Source: Congeria kusceri (taxonomy: Eukaryota > Mollusca > Bivalvia > Myida > Dreissenidae). Taken from it: DNA of 64,000 nucleotides. This document shows, in pieces, positions 25,086 through 36,900 of the stretch. How positions within the stretch are numbered: the first letter of the stretch is position 1; each line of letters begins with the position of its first letter. The notes below the pieces were generated by a model. It was not told the DNA's origin. It was given only the letters and a program-made list of their open reading frames with translations, and did not search any database. Made by a program: the position numbers and the translations under genes. Location of the stretch: positions 26,249,343-26,313,342 of the forward strand of contig CM051028.1 of the NCBI GenBank assembly GCA_027627225.1. Reading direction: 5' to 3'.

Positions 25086-25136
25086 ATGTTCGTCTACTGT
25101 TTAATTGTACTTCTACATACATGTTTTGCACTGCAG
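25086..25136 (+). CDS. Very weak first-exon candidate (signal peptide)
   Basis: ATG begins MFVYCLIVLLHTCFALQ, a good secretion-signal profile, ending at CAG|GCAAGT, which matches the rare GC-AG donor consensus. No second exon was found on the plus strand, so this could be chance in an AT-rich region. Confidence 0.15.
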
Positions 25137-25327
25137 GCAAGTATTTATCTGAAATTGATAATATTTTCGGGCTCACATTTGTTTCGATACAATCTGTTCC
25201 ACCAAAAATAATTATGTTTTTGTATAATGATACTTTTCGCGGATGTTTTCAATGTCGTAATAGTTTATTTCAACATAATACAATGTACATACATAAATAT
25301 CATAAAACATATACAGAAATACTTTAA

Positions 25328-26560
25328 GCATATCATGGTTGCAAATTTATTAGAGCGACAATGCGACATGTTTTAGAGTGACATTGAGACAAATAAAAAA
25401 AAGAGTAAAAAGAAGAGGTTATTCTGTAAATATTAATAAAGAAAAAAAATGGCAAGAATAATAAAGAAAGTGATTGCACCAGAAAGGGTCAGTGCTCGAT
25501 AAGACAATAAGTACGTTACTTAACATAACAATGCAACACAACAAAATAGCATAGGGCCATTAGGATCTTTGCAGAGGTCATCGTAAAACGAAACAATAAA
25601 AAGAAACAACACCAGTGTTATTATGCATAACAATTGTATGACTTTGATAAAAGTTTAGTGCAAACTTAGCGTTCACACTATCAACAATTGATATTACACA
25701 AAAGGAGAATACAGGACGTTTTTGTTCTTAGATAACTGCTACACATACTGCAAAAACTTCATAATAACAACTGGAAAAAAACAACATAACAGGCCTAAAG
25801 TATACATGTATATTGATGAACAAAGGTAAGTTATATATTATACATAATAAATAATAATAGTCAGATTAGATATGTAGTCTTTTAATATATTTCCATATTT
25901 CGTCAAACGTATCAGTATTTCCCATAGAAATTTCCGCATTCTTTTGGTGCTCAAAATGTTATTTTATATAATGTTTTGCATTGTTTTGAATGTTCAATAG
26001 TAGGCTGTACTGACGACATTTTGCACCTGTATATACATATATATATATAGTTTTGTGTAAATAAAAATAAACTGTTCACTTCATTACTGTTTGGTTCTAT
26101 GTAACCAGGATTAAAATTTATTTTATTACAGTAAGGGAAGTTTATGGATGGGAATATGGTGTTTATTATTGCTTTTGTTGTGAGACATTCCTAGAAAATA
26201 TTTTCTATTGTCTCGTCAACACGTTTTCAAAAGATACACATTGGTGATTCCGATAGTCTTATATAAAAAAGTAAGTAGTTGGTTACAATAATTCTGTGGA
26301 TCATTCTGTATTGGAACCATTTATTTTTTATTCTTTGTTAATTTTAAATGGTAGAAGAAAAATAAGTTTCCATTCCTCATCGTAATTGCAGTATTTAATT
26401 TAATAATCTATTTGTCTTTTATATGTAAGTACAAATGGCCTTTCCGTATAATTTGAAAATGTTCTGTAAGTTCTTCTATATTGAGTACCCTAAAGTATGT
26501 AAATACTGCATTTTTAACACACAATTATAGAAGAAGATCAATATTTATAGTAAACCTTTC
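25328..26560. other. No gene seen
   Basis: AT-rich. A short TATA run at 26033-26050 is the only simple repeat. The right part may be the degraded 3' end of the minus-strand LINE that follows. Confidence 0.35.
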
Positions 26561-27680
26561 CTTCATTTCATGTAATTACATGAAATTCCCCCTGATTATC
26601 AAATAAATCTCCTATATACTGTATACCTGCTTTGTACAAGGCATTCAAGTAAACACTTTTGTTTCCGATACATATGCATTGATTATAAAAAAGTGGATAA
26701 TAGAAAATATCATGAGTGTTGTAAGGCATTTTTTCTTGGTAAAGAGCAAAACATTGTGGAACATCTTTACAAAAAGACATGACATTTTTGTCGGATAGCG
26801 TTTGTTTATAATATTTTCCACAATGTGCAAGTTTGTTAAAGTCAAAATATGATTTAGCAACGTTTAACCAGTTTCCATTATTCTGTTGAACCATGACAGT
26901 ATTATTGCTTGAATAAAAGCATCAACATAAATCAAGTTAAGACCTACTTCACCGTAGTTTTTATCTTAAGTTTTGAATTTTATTTTGCCTGGTCCGTCCC
27001 AAATATAGTCCAGGAATATTTTATTTAGGTTTTTAATGAAATACGTGGGTGGACTAGGAAGGGATATAATTAAATGATTAAACAGGGACAATTAAAGATT
27101 TTATCACCGTTATTTTACCTATGGGAGTTAAAAAAAATTCCAACTTGTTTAAGTACTTTCCATTGTAGCAATTTTAGGTTTGTAATAAAGTTCTAGGATT
27201 TTCTCTAAATCGACACGAAAATGAACGCCAAGCACTTTAAAACTTTGCTGATTCCGTTGAAGTTCCCATTTAGTTTTTATACTTTGTGAGCTTTATTTTT
27301 TCTTTCCAATCCAAACTACTTTTAATTTGTCGAAGTTAACATTCAAAACTGATATACTTGAATATTTATTTAAAACAAGTAATGTTTAATTCAGATAATT
27401 TTCTGAACCGTCCAAGATAACGGTTGTGTCATCAGCAAACTGCGAAAGTTTATGCGCAATGTGATTTATAGTTATACCTTTAATATCGCTATCCTTTCTT
27501 AATTGTATGGACAGTATAAGTATATTTAAAATGTGTTTAACTATCCTCGTGGTCACATGGATTGGAATCCTTACTGACAAAACCATTATAAATAATGTAG
27601 GAGACCAGTGAATCAGTGGAATCAAACCGTTTACATATTGGAAGTGTATAGCAACATTAAATGCACGCAGGATCATTTTG
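26560..27680 (-). mobile_element. Decayed LINE reverse transcriptase, minus strand
   Basis: Reading leftward from about 27520, SIQLRKDSDIKGI and QFADDTTVILDGS mark the RT palm with the catalytic F-A-D-D box near 27440. Further left, FDKLKVVWIGKKK, QSFKVLGVHF, PIGKITVIKSL and IFLDYIWDGPGKIK follow in order with stops and frame changes, then a 108-codon open piece (26894-26568). The segment order is that of an L1/Tx1-like or related ORF2. The copy is long dead and lacks clear ends. Confidence 0.75.
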
Positions 27681-28130
27681 TATCGAATTCAGAGTTTAAA
27701 ATGCAAAATAAATTAGCAGAAAATGTCCTTGCCATATACATGCTAAATTTGAAGACACTGTACAAGAACACGTGTCACTTGATGAACAGAAGGGAATAAA
27801 ATGAACTAAAGTATATAAATTATGGAAAATACAGTGTTAGTAAACAACAAATACTTTCTTGTGCTTTTATCGATTATGAAAAGGCATTTGGTACTGTTAT
27901 ACGTGAAGAAATTTGGAATAATTTAGTGCAAGCAAGTAAAAGTTGCAACATGTTAAATATGATTTAGGTACTCTATCAGAATGTAAATGTTTATATTAAA
28001 AACCAAAACGATATGTCTAACTCGGAGGTATTTGGTGTTACATTATGTGTTAAACCCTTATTATTTGTTTATATGATGTAAAAGTTAATGACATGAAGGA
28101 TTGTGTTGGTTTTAATAATCCAACTGAAAG
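27650..28130 (+). mobile_element. Second decayed LINE fragment, plus strand
   Basis: Around 27857-27960 the frame reads CAFIDYEKAFGTVIREEIW, the RT region around the first catalytic Asp (F-x-D-Y-x-K-A-F-D), followed after a stop by a segment matching the next RT block. It is opposite in orientation to the fragment at 26560-27680 and comes from a different LINE. Its left 185 bp is repeated at 28818-29000. Confidence 0.7.
27660..27845. repeat. Direct repeat A (partner at 28818-29000)
   Basis: About 185 bp is shared in order with 28818-29000 (CGCAGGATyA, GAATTCAGAGTT, GACTGTACAAG, TTGATGAA.AGAAGGGAA). The two copies flank the LINE and Tc1 fragments. It is probably part of the same LINE family. 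Confidence 0.7.
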
Positions 28131-28212
28131 AGGAAGAACTGCTGTTGTTAATCAATCTGGCATGCAGAATGACGTGGTAGAGGACGAAGAATGATGCTGT
28201 TTTACACAATCT

Positions 28213-28690
28213 GTCTTTGAGCATTTCGGGGGGGGGGGCTCAATCAGCTTGTGGGCAGGTATTTCAATGCATTCAAAAACTCCATCCAAGGACATCTAAA
28301 TGTGGTGAGGTATCAGAACGACAGCATTTTTCAGATACGTGTGCCTCATAACCGTGCTGTCGGGCTGAGTGGAATAACGAAGACTGCTTAGGAAAGAGAG
28401 AGCATTTCGGGGTTGGCTCAATAAGGTTTTGGGCAGGTATTTCAATGCATTACAAAAACTCAATCCATGTAAATCTAAATGCGGTGAGATTCAGAACGAC
28501 ATCATTCTTTCGATACGTGTACATCATAACCGTATAAATCGTGGAGAACACACCCTGCCATGTTGTCAGAGGAAGTGCTTGTTTACTTGCAGCAAATAAA
28601 GTGCAGACAATCGTATGGCCTGCCAGTAGTCCTTATCTAAACCAGATTAGGAAAGTTTGAGATTCGCTAAAGACTAAGGTTCGAGCCCAA
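28213..28690 (+). mobile_element. Tc1-like transposase remnant with internal duplication
   Basis: Two direct copies (about 28213-28345 and 28404-28530) encode forms of the Tc1 core FWAGISMHYKNSIHVNLNAV. The second copy continues to VWPASSPYLNQIRKV, the block holding the third catalytic Asp in Tc1-type transposases (here replaced by Tyr). Stops and frameshifts are present throughout. A poly-G run at 28228-28239 lies in the first copy. Confidence 0.75.
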
Positions 28691-28817
28691 CCACGACAGC
28701 CTAACCTTGTTAAACTTACTCGTGTCGTAACATCAAAATGACAAACACTGCAGTAAGCCATCATAAAGACTTGTTCCTCAGCCCCTGTTTGTAGCCAAAT
28801 CAGCAAACGTACATTCG

Positions 28818-29000
28818 CGCAGGATTACTTTCCATTGAATTCAGAGTTAAAATGCGAACTAATAAGCAGATGTCCTTGAAATACACATGCTAAAATTGAA
28901 GAGACTGTACAAGGGCACACTTGATGAAAAGAAGGGAAATGGAGTGAACTCAAGTATAGAACTTATCGAAAATACTTCAGTGTGTGTAAACAATAAATCA
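28818..29000. repeat. Direct repeat B (partner at 27660-27845)
   Basis: Diverged copy of 27660-27845 in the same orientation, about 1.16 kb away. Confidence 0.7.
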
Positions 29001-31650
29001 TTGATAAAAGACCAACACAATGTCACGGTAAAAAGATAATAATTGGTTTTCGAACTTTTTAAACTGGTTCAAAAATGGGGCAACTTAGACAATATTAATG
29101 TCAGAAATCGGTGACTTTCAAGGTAATGATCCTTGAGTGACCTTTTACCAAGTTCCTTGATTCATCAAAACATGAATGCCAGCGGCGGGCGAAATTTCCT
29201 AATATCGACGGTCCTTGGATTGCCAATTTTTGCAGGAAAGGCAAATACCCAGAATATTGGTTTAATTATAGTATTGTCACTATTTTCACTATTATTGTCT
29301 CCTGCTAAGAAATATTTTCATTTTCGATATATAATTTGAACCACAATCATTCGCCTCTTGTAGCTTGATTAATTTATTTTTTTGTAACCGTTATAAATTT
29401 CGGTATCCGATTCAATAGCATTTTAAACAAAGCAAACTTATAGCAGCACGTCTTTACAATATCATCGTTATACACATTTAGAACTAGTGGAATTACAAGG
29501 TGCCTGCACACATTCCCAAATACAACATTCAAACAGTTTATCACCTGCTATTATTGTTTTCAAAACTCTCCGTAATAAGTATTTTGTCCCTTGTTAAATT
29601 GCTAATTGAGAATTTAATTTTATTGCGATAAGAAAAATAACAAACGATGTTCTGCCTCAGTGTACATTTCTTATTCGGGCTATCATCAATTCCGAACAAA
29701 AACATGGAGACACATGTTGAAATTGTATTGGAAACCATTTACTTTCAGTCGGGCTGCGTGAAATCTCAATAGATTTATATTATGGAACAACTTTCTGTGT
29801 ATCATTGATCATAAATGCTCGTTACCTTGCTATCCATATTATTGATTGTTTGTTGCTTCGAGTTATCTGTGTTTAATATATCGGCGTATATGCATCTTCA
29901 AAAAGCATACCCTTTCATCAACTGGCAGAATGCGCACAATATGCACATGGTGATGTGTAAATATGGGACCAACACAGAGAAATCACCAAAATGTCCGGAT
30001 TTTTTCTTAATTTTATTTATGCAAAATAATGTCACATCCCTTGTCAATATCAATCAGTAATGCCAATAAATACAACGCTTACAATCAAGTTGACAACCAC
30101 CAACTCAACTCTATATCACATTTTTCGATATATATGAAAATAAAATATGCTAAACAATCGGCAAGATTGTACTTCTATATAAAAGAAAACGTCTTCTATT
30201 ATAGATGCATTAGTTACAAATAATCATAAACAGCATAACAAATTGTTAAATATTTTATGATTTTAACATATCACAACTTAATTAATAACCAGTTTTTCAA
30301 TAAGCAATAACAATTTTCTTACAGCTATACACACATTTGATTGTGAGCAAATTGAAAATGGATTTCACTTCAGTGGAAAATTTATCTACAAGTACAAAAT
30401 AGCAAAAAAATATCACAAACAATTTAAACAGAATAAAAATGTGTACATGAACTTAAAATGTACCAACGTCATAAAACACATTCCACTTACATTTTACAAC
30501 AAACAAAATACCACAAATCATTTGTTCATAGTTTGACAATTTGTTCATCTTAACCATTACCATGCTGTTCTTGTGTGTAAACAAACTATCTTTATTCATA
30601 CCAAAACATATATATATACATCTCGTGATAACTACCCTGAACTTAATGGAATGCACAATTTTCCCCTTTAAAATTTGAACTGTTCAGTCTCTATATTTAG
30701 TGCAAATGAAAAGATGAAATCTATAACATGATATGCATATCTATGTTCTCAGGAGGAATATCACAAGAAAGGCACCAATAGTTCAAATACGACATTTTTA
30801 GCACCCATTTTTTTTATAGATCAAATAAAAGATGAATTACTATAAATGACTTTAGCTTTAATCCTTACTAAAATAATTCCATTGAAAATACATTTCACTT
30901 TGAAAAATAATCTCTTCAGTCTATAATTGTTATTTTTACTAAATAAACTACTGACACACATCATTGCACACTCCTCTATTATGCAACCTATCACAGCCAA
31001 GTGTACACGGTTGCACAGAAACAAGCATATAACCAAAGTAATATAAGACTCTGTTTCAATGTTCGTATAATCAACTTTATTAGTAGCGCACAACCTTATA
31101 CAGACCGATAGCCAATAATTAACAATATAAAATTTATCAGAGCAGTATTTTACCCATAGAGATCTATATATTTTCAGATTCAAGATGAAAATGTAATACA
31201 CAGCACTTACATAAAAAACAAAAAAAAAACAAATTTAAATGAAAACGGATGACTTATATTTGGCCACATGTAAACAGAGCTTTTTTCTAGCAATTGCACA
31301 TGAAGTAATTTCACAAATTTAACTGCAATGGTAACATATAATGAATCTACACAATATATATCTCAAAACGCATGCACATAACACTTTTAAACATGCAGAT
31401 AACAGTAATTATACACCCAACACATATTACCAAGTAAAACACAGGGATGACTAGCAAGCTGCAGTTGACATTTTAGAGACATCGGAAGTAGGGACAAAGT
31501 CTTATAAGCTGCACTTCCCAGACTAGCAAATGGCACAATCACATATCGAAATTAAATGCATGATCTGGACCACCTATTCTCATGACTGTGCTTAACAAAC
31601 ATTGCTACCGTAGCTGTGTATACATTCACCTCAATAACACACCTAACAGG
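29001..31650. other. No gene seen
   Basis: AT-rich, low in open frames. A 126-codon minus frame (31201-30821) is long for this composition, but its product is rich in Ile, Tyr and Cys with no recognisable domain, no splice sites and no homology I can name. I treat it as chance. Confidence 0.35.
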
Positions 31651-31900
31651 CAGATACGTGGTCAAGTGGTAACGCACTGGCTTAAAAACCCAGGGGTCGC
31701 AGGTTTGAGCTGCCGCCACATCCTAATCTACTAACTCGTCTTTTGCATGAGATGTTAAACCGAGGCGCAGCGAACTTCACACCGGACACTAAAAGACCCA
31801 GGTCGCCTCTGGAACAGGGCGTCTCCTGTATCTTGCACTATCCCCCGTAACCCAACTAATAAGTCTTCTGGGGGCGATCTTACAATCAAACTTTCTCAAA
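31651..31900 (+). mobile_element. tRNA-derived SINE of a second family
   Basis: The head at about 31651-31717 has a box-A-like GTCAAGTGGTAACGCACTGG and a box-B-like GCAGGTTTGAGCTGC in tRNA spacing. A GC-richer body follows with GATGTTAAACCGAGGCGC and CTTCTGGGGGCGATC. Stem pairing is too poor for a working tRNA. Target duplication not found; ends approximate. It does not resemble the SINE at 16551 or 48622. Confidence 0.65.
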
Positions 31901-31935
31901 TCAATACAAGTTACGTGTAAGGTTCAATCGATATC

Positions 31936-32739
31936 AACCAGGATATCAATAAACTGATGCATGCTCCCCAATGTGCTTTGTCAAGCAATATAAATGCAAT
32001 GAGAAAGGCAGAGTTATTACAATGACTAAAATCACTAGAACTGAAGGAGTAAAGCTGACATCAAAACTGTATCTGAGCATGCCACAAAATACCATAATAA
32101 TGAACATGCAGATGATGCAACATTGTAAAAACAAGAATGTCAGTGAACTGATGGATACTCCCCAATGCGATTTGCCAAGTAATGGGAATGCAATCAGAAC
32201 CGCAGATAATATTAAAATAACTAAAAACCAATAGAACTGCAGGACCAAGTATGCTTTAAAAATGTATTTGAGCTTGACACCATATAAATAAGTATCACCA
32301 AATTACATATGAGAAACAGCCCAGACAAGAATTTTGCACTATATATTAATTTCAGCAACCTTTAAAGTTCCATAACTCTAAGGAAAATCACTGAAACAGA
32401 ACATACTGATACTGTGCACACCTTCTGGTACAAAAGACCTCCTTTGGAAATGAAACTTCCCATCAAGTTTTATTGAATTCTGTAAAGTTGGTGCCGAGAC
32501 AAGAGCCCAGACAAGAATTGTGCACTATACACTAATTTCAGCAACCTTGAAAGTCCAATAAATCAAAGAAAATTCACTTCAACAGAACGTCCTGGTAATG
32601 AACACACCTCCTTTTACCAAGGAAGCATCACATAAAGTTTTATTGTATTCTGACCTGTAGTTGCACAGAAATAGCCCGGACAAGAATTGTGCACTTTATT
32701 CTAATTTCATCAATCGTCAAAGTCCAATAAATCTTAGAC
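31936..32739 (+). mobile_element. Pearl-like element, family C, left end duplicated
   Basis: Two left ends of the type AACAAG..TCAGTGAACTGA..GGATGCTCCCCAATG occur at 31936 and 32130, each followed by CAATGGGAATGCAATCAGAA-like sequence and the ACTAAAAACC.ATAGAACTGCAGG block. Core copies follow (about 32290-32739) with AGACAAGAATTGTGCACTAT, GTCCAATAACTC and CACACCTCC. No right end; the next element begins directly. Same family at 38121, 51287, 52460 and 63663. Confidence 0.75.
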
Positions 32740-33655
32740 AACAGGACCATGATGGCCAAAAGCGCTCACCTGAGAACTGGTACAGATGAAGACCATACTG
32801 CTGTGACAGGTTTGAAAATTAAGGTATCTAAACAATACGCAAAGAGGGATAGAATCAATTTGATTTAAAACATCGGTTTGTGCAATGGGCTAACTAAAGT
32901 ACGAGCTTGGTAGTGGATGTGCGGTGTTTTTACTAATGGTTCTCAAATCATTTTTCTCGATATTCTTACCTGACCCTTTGTCATTTAGTCCATGACAATT
33001 CTGGAAAATGACGAAACAGTAGATTTTGATGTCTTTCACAGACAGTTTTGCAGAACTAACTGCAATGCGATAATTGCGATGGCTGTGCTATAAGGTCAAG
33101 TTTTGCTTGTTCTTTGATAATTTTCTGTCCAATGATGATAAATTAAATTAATGCAGGCTCTGAAACCATCAATGTTGCATGTACAAATAACTGCATGCAA
33201 TGTTTGCAACTGATGAAATAAACTTTTATCAATTAATGTTTCTGGTCATACGCAAACTGTGTCAGTTTGGTCAAATAGAGGTCTCGATAAATGGTATCTA
33301 TTAAGTTTCATTAAAATATCTCAATGCATTCTCAAGTTATTTAGCGGAAACCGTTTTTCTATTTTAAGTAACAGTGACCTTGACCTTTACCCCACCCACC
33401 CCATATACAAACTAAAGCAAGGTCTCGGTATAAGGTATCTATGCATTATTAAAGTTTCATTAAAATATCTCAATGCGTTCTAAAGTTATATAGCTGGAAA
33501 CCGTTTTTCTATTTTAAGTAACAGTGACCTTTACCCCACCCACCCCATATGCAAACTAAAGCAAGGTCTCGGTATAAGGTATCTATGCATTATTAAAGTT
33601 TCATTAAAATATCTCAATGGTTCTTAAATTATTGAGCGGAAATCTCTATTTAAGT
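32740..33655 (+). mobile_element. Pearl-like element, left end plus family A core
   Basis: The left end AACAGGACCATGATGGCC at 32740 (imperfect hairpin) is followed by a unique stretch and then about three family A core units (33259-33655). These contain GTGACCTTGACC, CCCACCCACCCCATATGCAA, AAGGTATCTATG, TTTCATTAAAATATCTCAAT and GAGCGGAAACC. The last unit runs into the terminal exon of the OTU gene on the opposite strand and provides its stop codon. Confidence 0.75.
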
Positions 33656-33920
33656 ATTGCTGGATTTTGCACATCCACTGAGTCACCATTATCACCCCTG
33701 GAGCAGGCTTCAAGCAATCCTCTCTTCTGAAGAAGTGGTATGATGTGGTTCATGGTGCTAGAATCCTTGTTGAATCTGCACCACATTATGTACAGCTGCT
33801 TTGTTGGTCCCCAGGTCTTCAAGTGCATATTCTTGCAAGGATCAGGATCTTTCCCATCTTCAAATTGCTGGACAATCTCGAAGCCAATAGCATTGCTTAA
33901 GTAGGCAACATGTAACTGAC
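33646..33920 (-). CDS. OTU membrane protein, terminal exon G (His box and stop)
   Basis: Acceptor ATGCTTACAG|GT at 33920; stop TAG at 33648-33646. It encodes LHVAYLSNAIGFEIVQQFE, LYIMWCRFNKDSSTMNHII and PLLQKRGLLEA. L-S-N-x-I-G-x-x-I and N-H-x-x-P-L match the substrate-cleft strand and His region of OTU folds. The last few codons and the stop fall inside the family A repeat that ends at about 33655, so the natural terminus has probably been replaced by repeat sequence. AATAAA-type signals on this strand occur only far downstream, near 32680 and 32641. Confidence 0.85.
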
Positions 33921-36900
33921 CTGTAAGCATAAAGGTCACATAAAACAAGACACTGTGTTCGACAAACATGGTTGCCCCCGGTTGGTGCTGGACAGCTCAT
34001 TTGAATTATTCTAAGTCCAATTTAGGTCAAGGTAAAGGTTAAAGTGAGGTTGGGTGATATGGGTGGATTAGGAATTGTCATAAGCAACAACTGTGCAAGT
34101 ATCCAAGTGTTGCAATAAGAGGTGTTGGTGCTGGACGACACAGCAAAATCTAGTTAACCAAGATTTAGCCCGTTTGAATAATCGAAGTTAAAATCAGGTC
34201 ATGGCCAAGGTCAAAGTGAGGTTGGGTGATGTGGGTGGATTAGGGATGGTTATAAGCAACAACTGTAAAAGTGCTAGATGAAACGTTAAAATCTAGTTAA
34301 CCTCGTACAGAGGACGGACAGGGCAATCACTATATACCTTCCACAACAATACATGCTGGGGGCATAAAAAGGACCCTAACACTTAACTGATGCGTTAACA
34401 AACCATAGGTAGTGACTATGGTTTCTATAATAAAACTGCTTCATGAATGTTCATGCTTATGACAATGAACATTTTGACGGTTGTTTGGAAAACTATCAGA
34501 ATTTTAGCAGTAACATGGAAGTGTCTCTCTGCCAAAACATAGTGGTAATTTATTAATCAATTTACCAAGAGCTCAATTACACAATCTTCAATTTATCGCT
34601 GTACTCTTTCATGACAGTATGCTGAACATTTAAAAGTTATTGTTATTTAAACAACTACTGTGCTTACTACTATCCTTGTTAGCTTCACATGTCTCAACTA
34701 GGACCTTGAACAGCAGGACAGGCAAGTGATCCCTCCAATGTTGACAATATTTTTTCAGATCTTCATTGAGCTCAACACCATAGCAACGGAACACCTGTTG
34801 TACCCTCTCAATAACTGCATCAGTATCTCCTTCTTGACTGAAGTATGTCTCAAACTAAATGTCAAAAGGAATTGACAGAATTAGAATTCAAGAGAAGTCA
34901 GATGCAATTAAAATAAATTGAATTTAATAGAAGTCAAATAAAATTTACAGAAACAGAATGCAAGAGAAGTCAGATGCAATTTACATAAACCGAATTCAAG
35001 AGAAGTCATATGGAATTAACCAAAACATAATTCAATAGAAGTCTAATGGAATTTACAGAAGCAGAATTCAAGAGAAGTCATAATTATGTAATTAACAGAA
35101 ACATAATTCAAGAGAAGTCTGATGCAATTTACAGAAACAAAATTCAGGAGAAGTCATATGGAATTTACCGAAACTTAATTTAAAAGAAGTCAGATAGAAT
35201 TTAAGAAACTTAATTAATGAAAAGGGAGATAGAACTTCAGTAAGAGAATTCAGGGGAAGATGAACCAAATTTACAGGATTGTAATTCACAAGAAATAACA
35301 AGTATGCAATTTTCAGACAATACATTCAAGTAAGATGGAACAAATAGAAACCTACGTTTACAAACAGTAAACACGGACTTTATATTGAAACTTTATTTAT
35401 AAAATGTGAGATGGAATATTTACTTAAATAAAGTTAGATTCACAAAAACTAAATTCAAGAGACATTTGAAGTTACAGAAACTGAATGTATTTATTACACC
35501 CATTACGATTTTACATTCACCAAGTCATATTTTAACCATGTTTAATGGTATTTATAAACGTTTACACTATGAATTTAGAAGAAATCACTGCACCTGTTGC
35601 ACATAAAACTTCATGTTTTTTAAAGTCTCAAGGGCACTGCACAGTCGGAGTCGATGTTGAAGACTCGCATCTCCACACAGGTTAATGCTGATGGCTTGAT
35701 AGACGCACGAATTGTTCAAGCCACTAGTCTGGTAAGCCACATAACCATCGGGAACATTTCTGAAATACCAGGGTTATAGTTTGGAAAATGATGAATGGCA
35801 TGTAACTCGGTCTAATCAAGTGTATTGCAATAATGCTGACGCAGATTAAAAATTGTGTTGTGCTTTTATTTTAAGTTTCTATCTATTACTTAAAAAATCA
35901 TTGATTTGTTATTAACGTTTATTTAACAACTGTCAATGTGTATGGCTGTTCTAATGCATATTTTCAACGAAATTTACCTTGGGGAATTATAAGCTAATAC
36001 CTTGCTCTGACCCTTTCACCGCAATGCACTACCACCACACAAATTATACTCCATAAAACAACAAAACTGACAAATACACTCGCAATACATGTACATAAAG
36101 CATACTTTTGCATCAGTTAACCTTTGATAACAGATGCAAATATTTCACAGGCACCATTATACATAAGTTTCTTCTTCATAATACTCCGTCTTACTTTCAC
36201 GAGATTCTCAGCTTTGTAAACAATAACACCTATGCACTTTGATCCTCCACCCGTTCAGATTTATCATCATTTACATTCCAATCAGAGTATCGAAGAAGAA
36301 CTTTTTCTTATTTTTAAAGACAAGTGTGGAATTCTAGTCCTATTTATTTACAAAGTACAACAAATGTGAATACTTATATATAACAAATACCTTTATGATC
36401 ATTATGTATGATTCTGATTCTTGACACTAATTATTTTGCTGTTTGTGACTTGTCTGATTTTTTTTATTTATTGTTCTTTATTTCTTCTTTATTTATTTAT
36501 AACTTATAACGAATGTGTTTTTGTAACCGAGTGTTCATGAGGTTAATTTTAGAAGACCACATTGTAAAAAAATTATGTTCTAGCTTTTATGTGAATTCTT
36601 CTTGAAAAAAGTGATTATTATACTAGTATGTGGAGGTGAATAGATCTGTAACCGAAATGGCTTCCAGAAGAGCAAAGAAGAATCAAAAAGCCAACAGCAC
36701 AGAAAGATGCTTGGTGCGGAAAGATACGAAAAGCTTTATTTGTGAGTGCATTTTAATAAAAGGGAAGCATTTGCTTGAATTAAGTTGAATTTCTGCAATA
36801 ACATTTTTTCACAAAAGAATACTCGAACTCATAATTATACACCCTTCGTTAGATATATAGGTATAAGCTGGGGTATTTCACCTCTTTGAAGTTAGAAATC

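Noticed and set aside
28680..28700. Box B of another tRNA/SINE (GGTTCGAGCCC)
   Set aside because: No box A or body in the expected place; it falls in the degraded Tc1 tail.
30821..31201. 126-codon minus frame
   Set aside because: Low-complexity, Ile/Tyr/Cys-rich product with no domain; one such frame is expected by chance in this much AT-rich DNA.
31651..31717. tRNA gene of Leu/Ser type
   Set aside because: Anticodon stem and T arm have mismatches and a SINE body follows.
33646..33969. Death domain in the last exon
   Set aside because: Considered because of L-x-x-W and a final helix; adding the upstream exons gives a better match to an OTU fold with Cys and His boxes in order.
34862..35345. 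CRISPR-like array
   Set aside because: Units are contiguous with no unique spacers, in animal DNA; it is a minisatellite.
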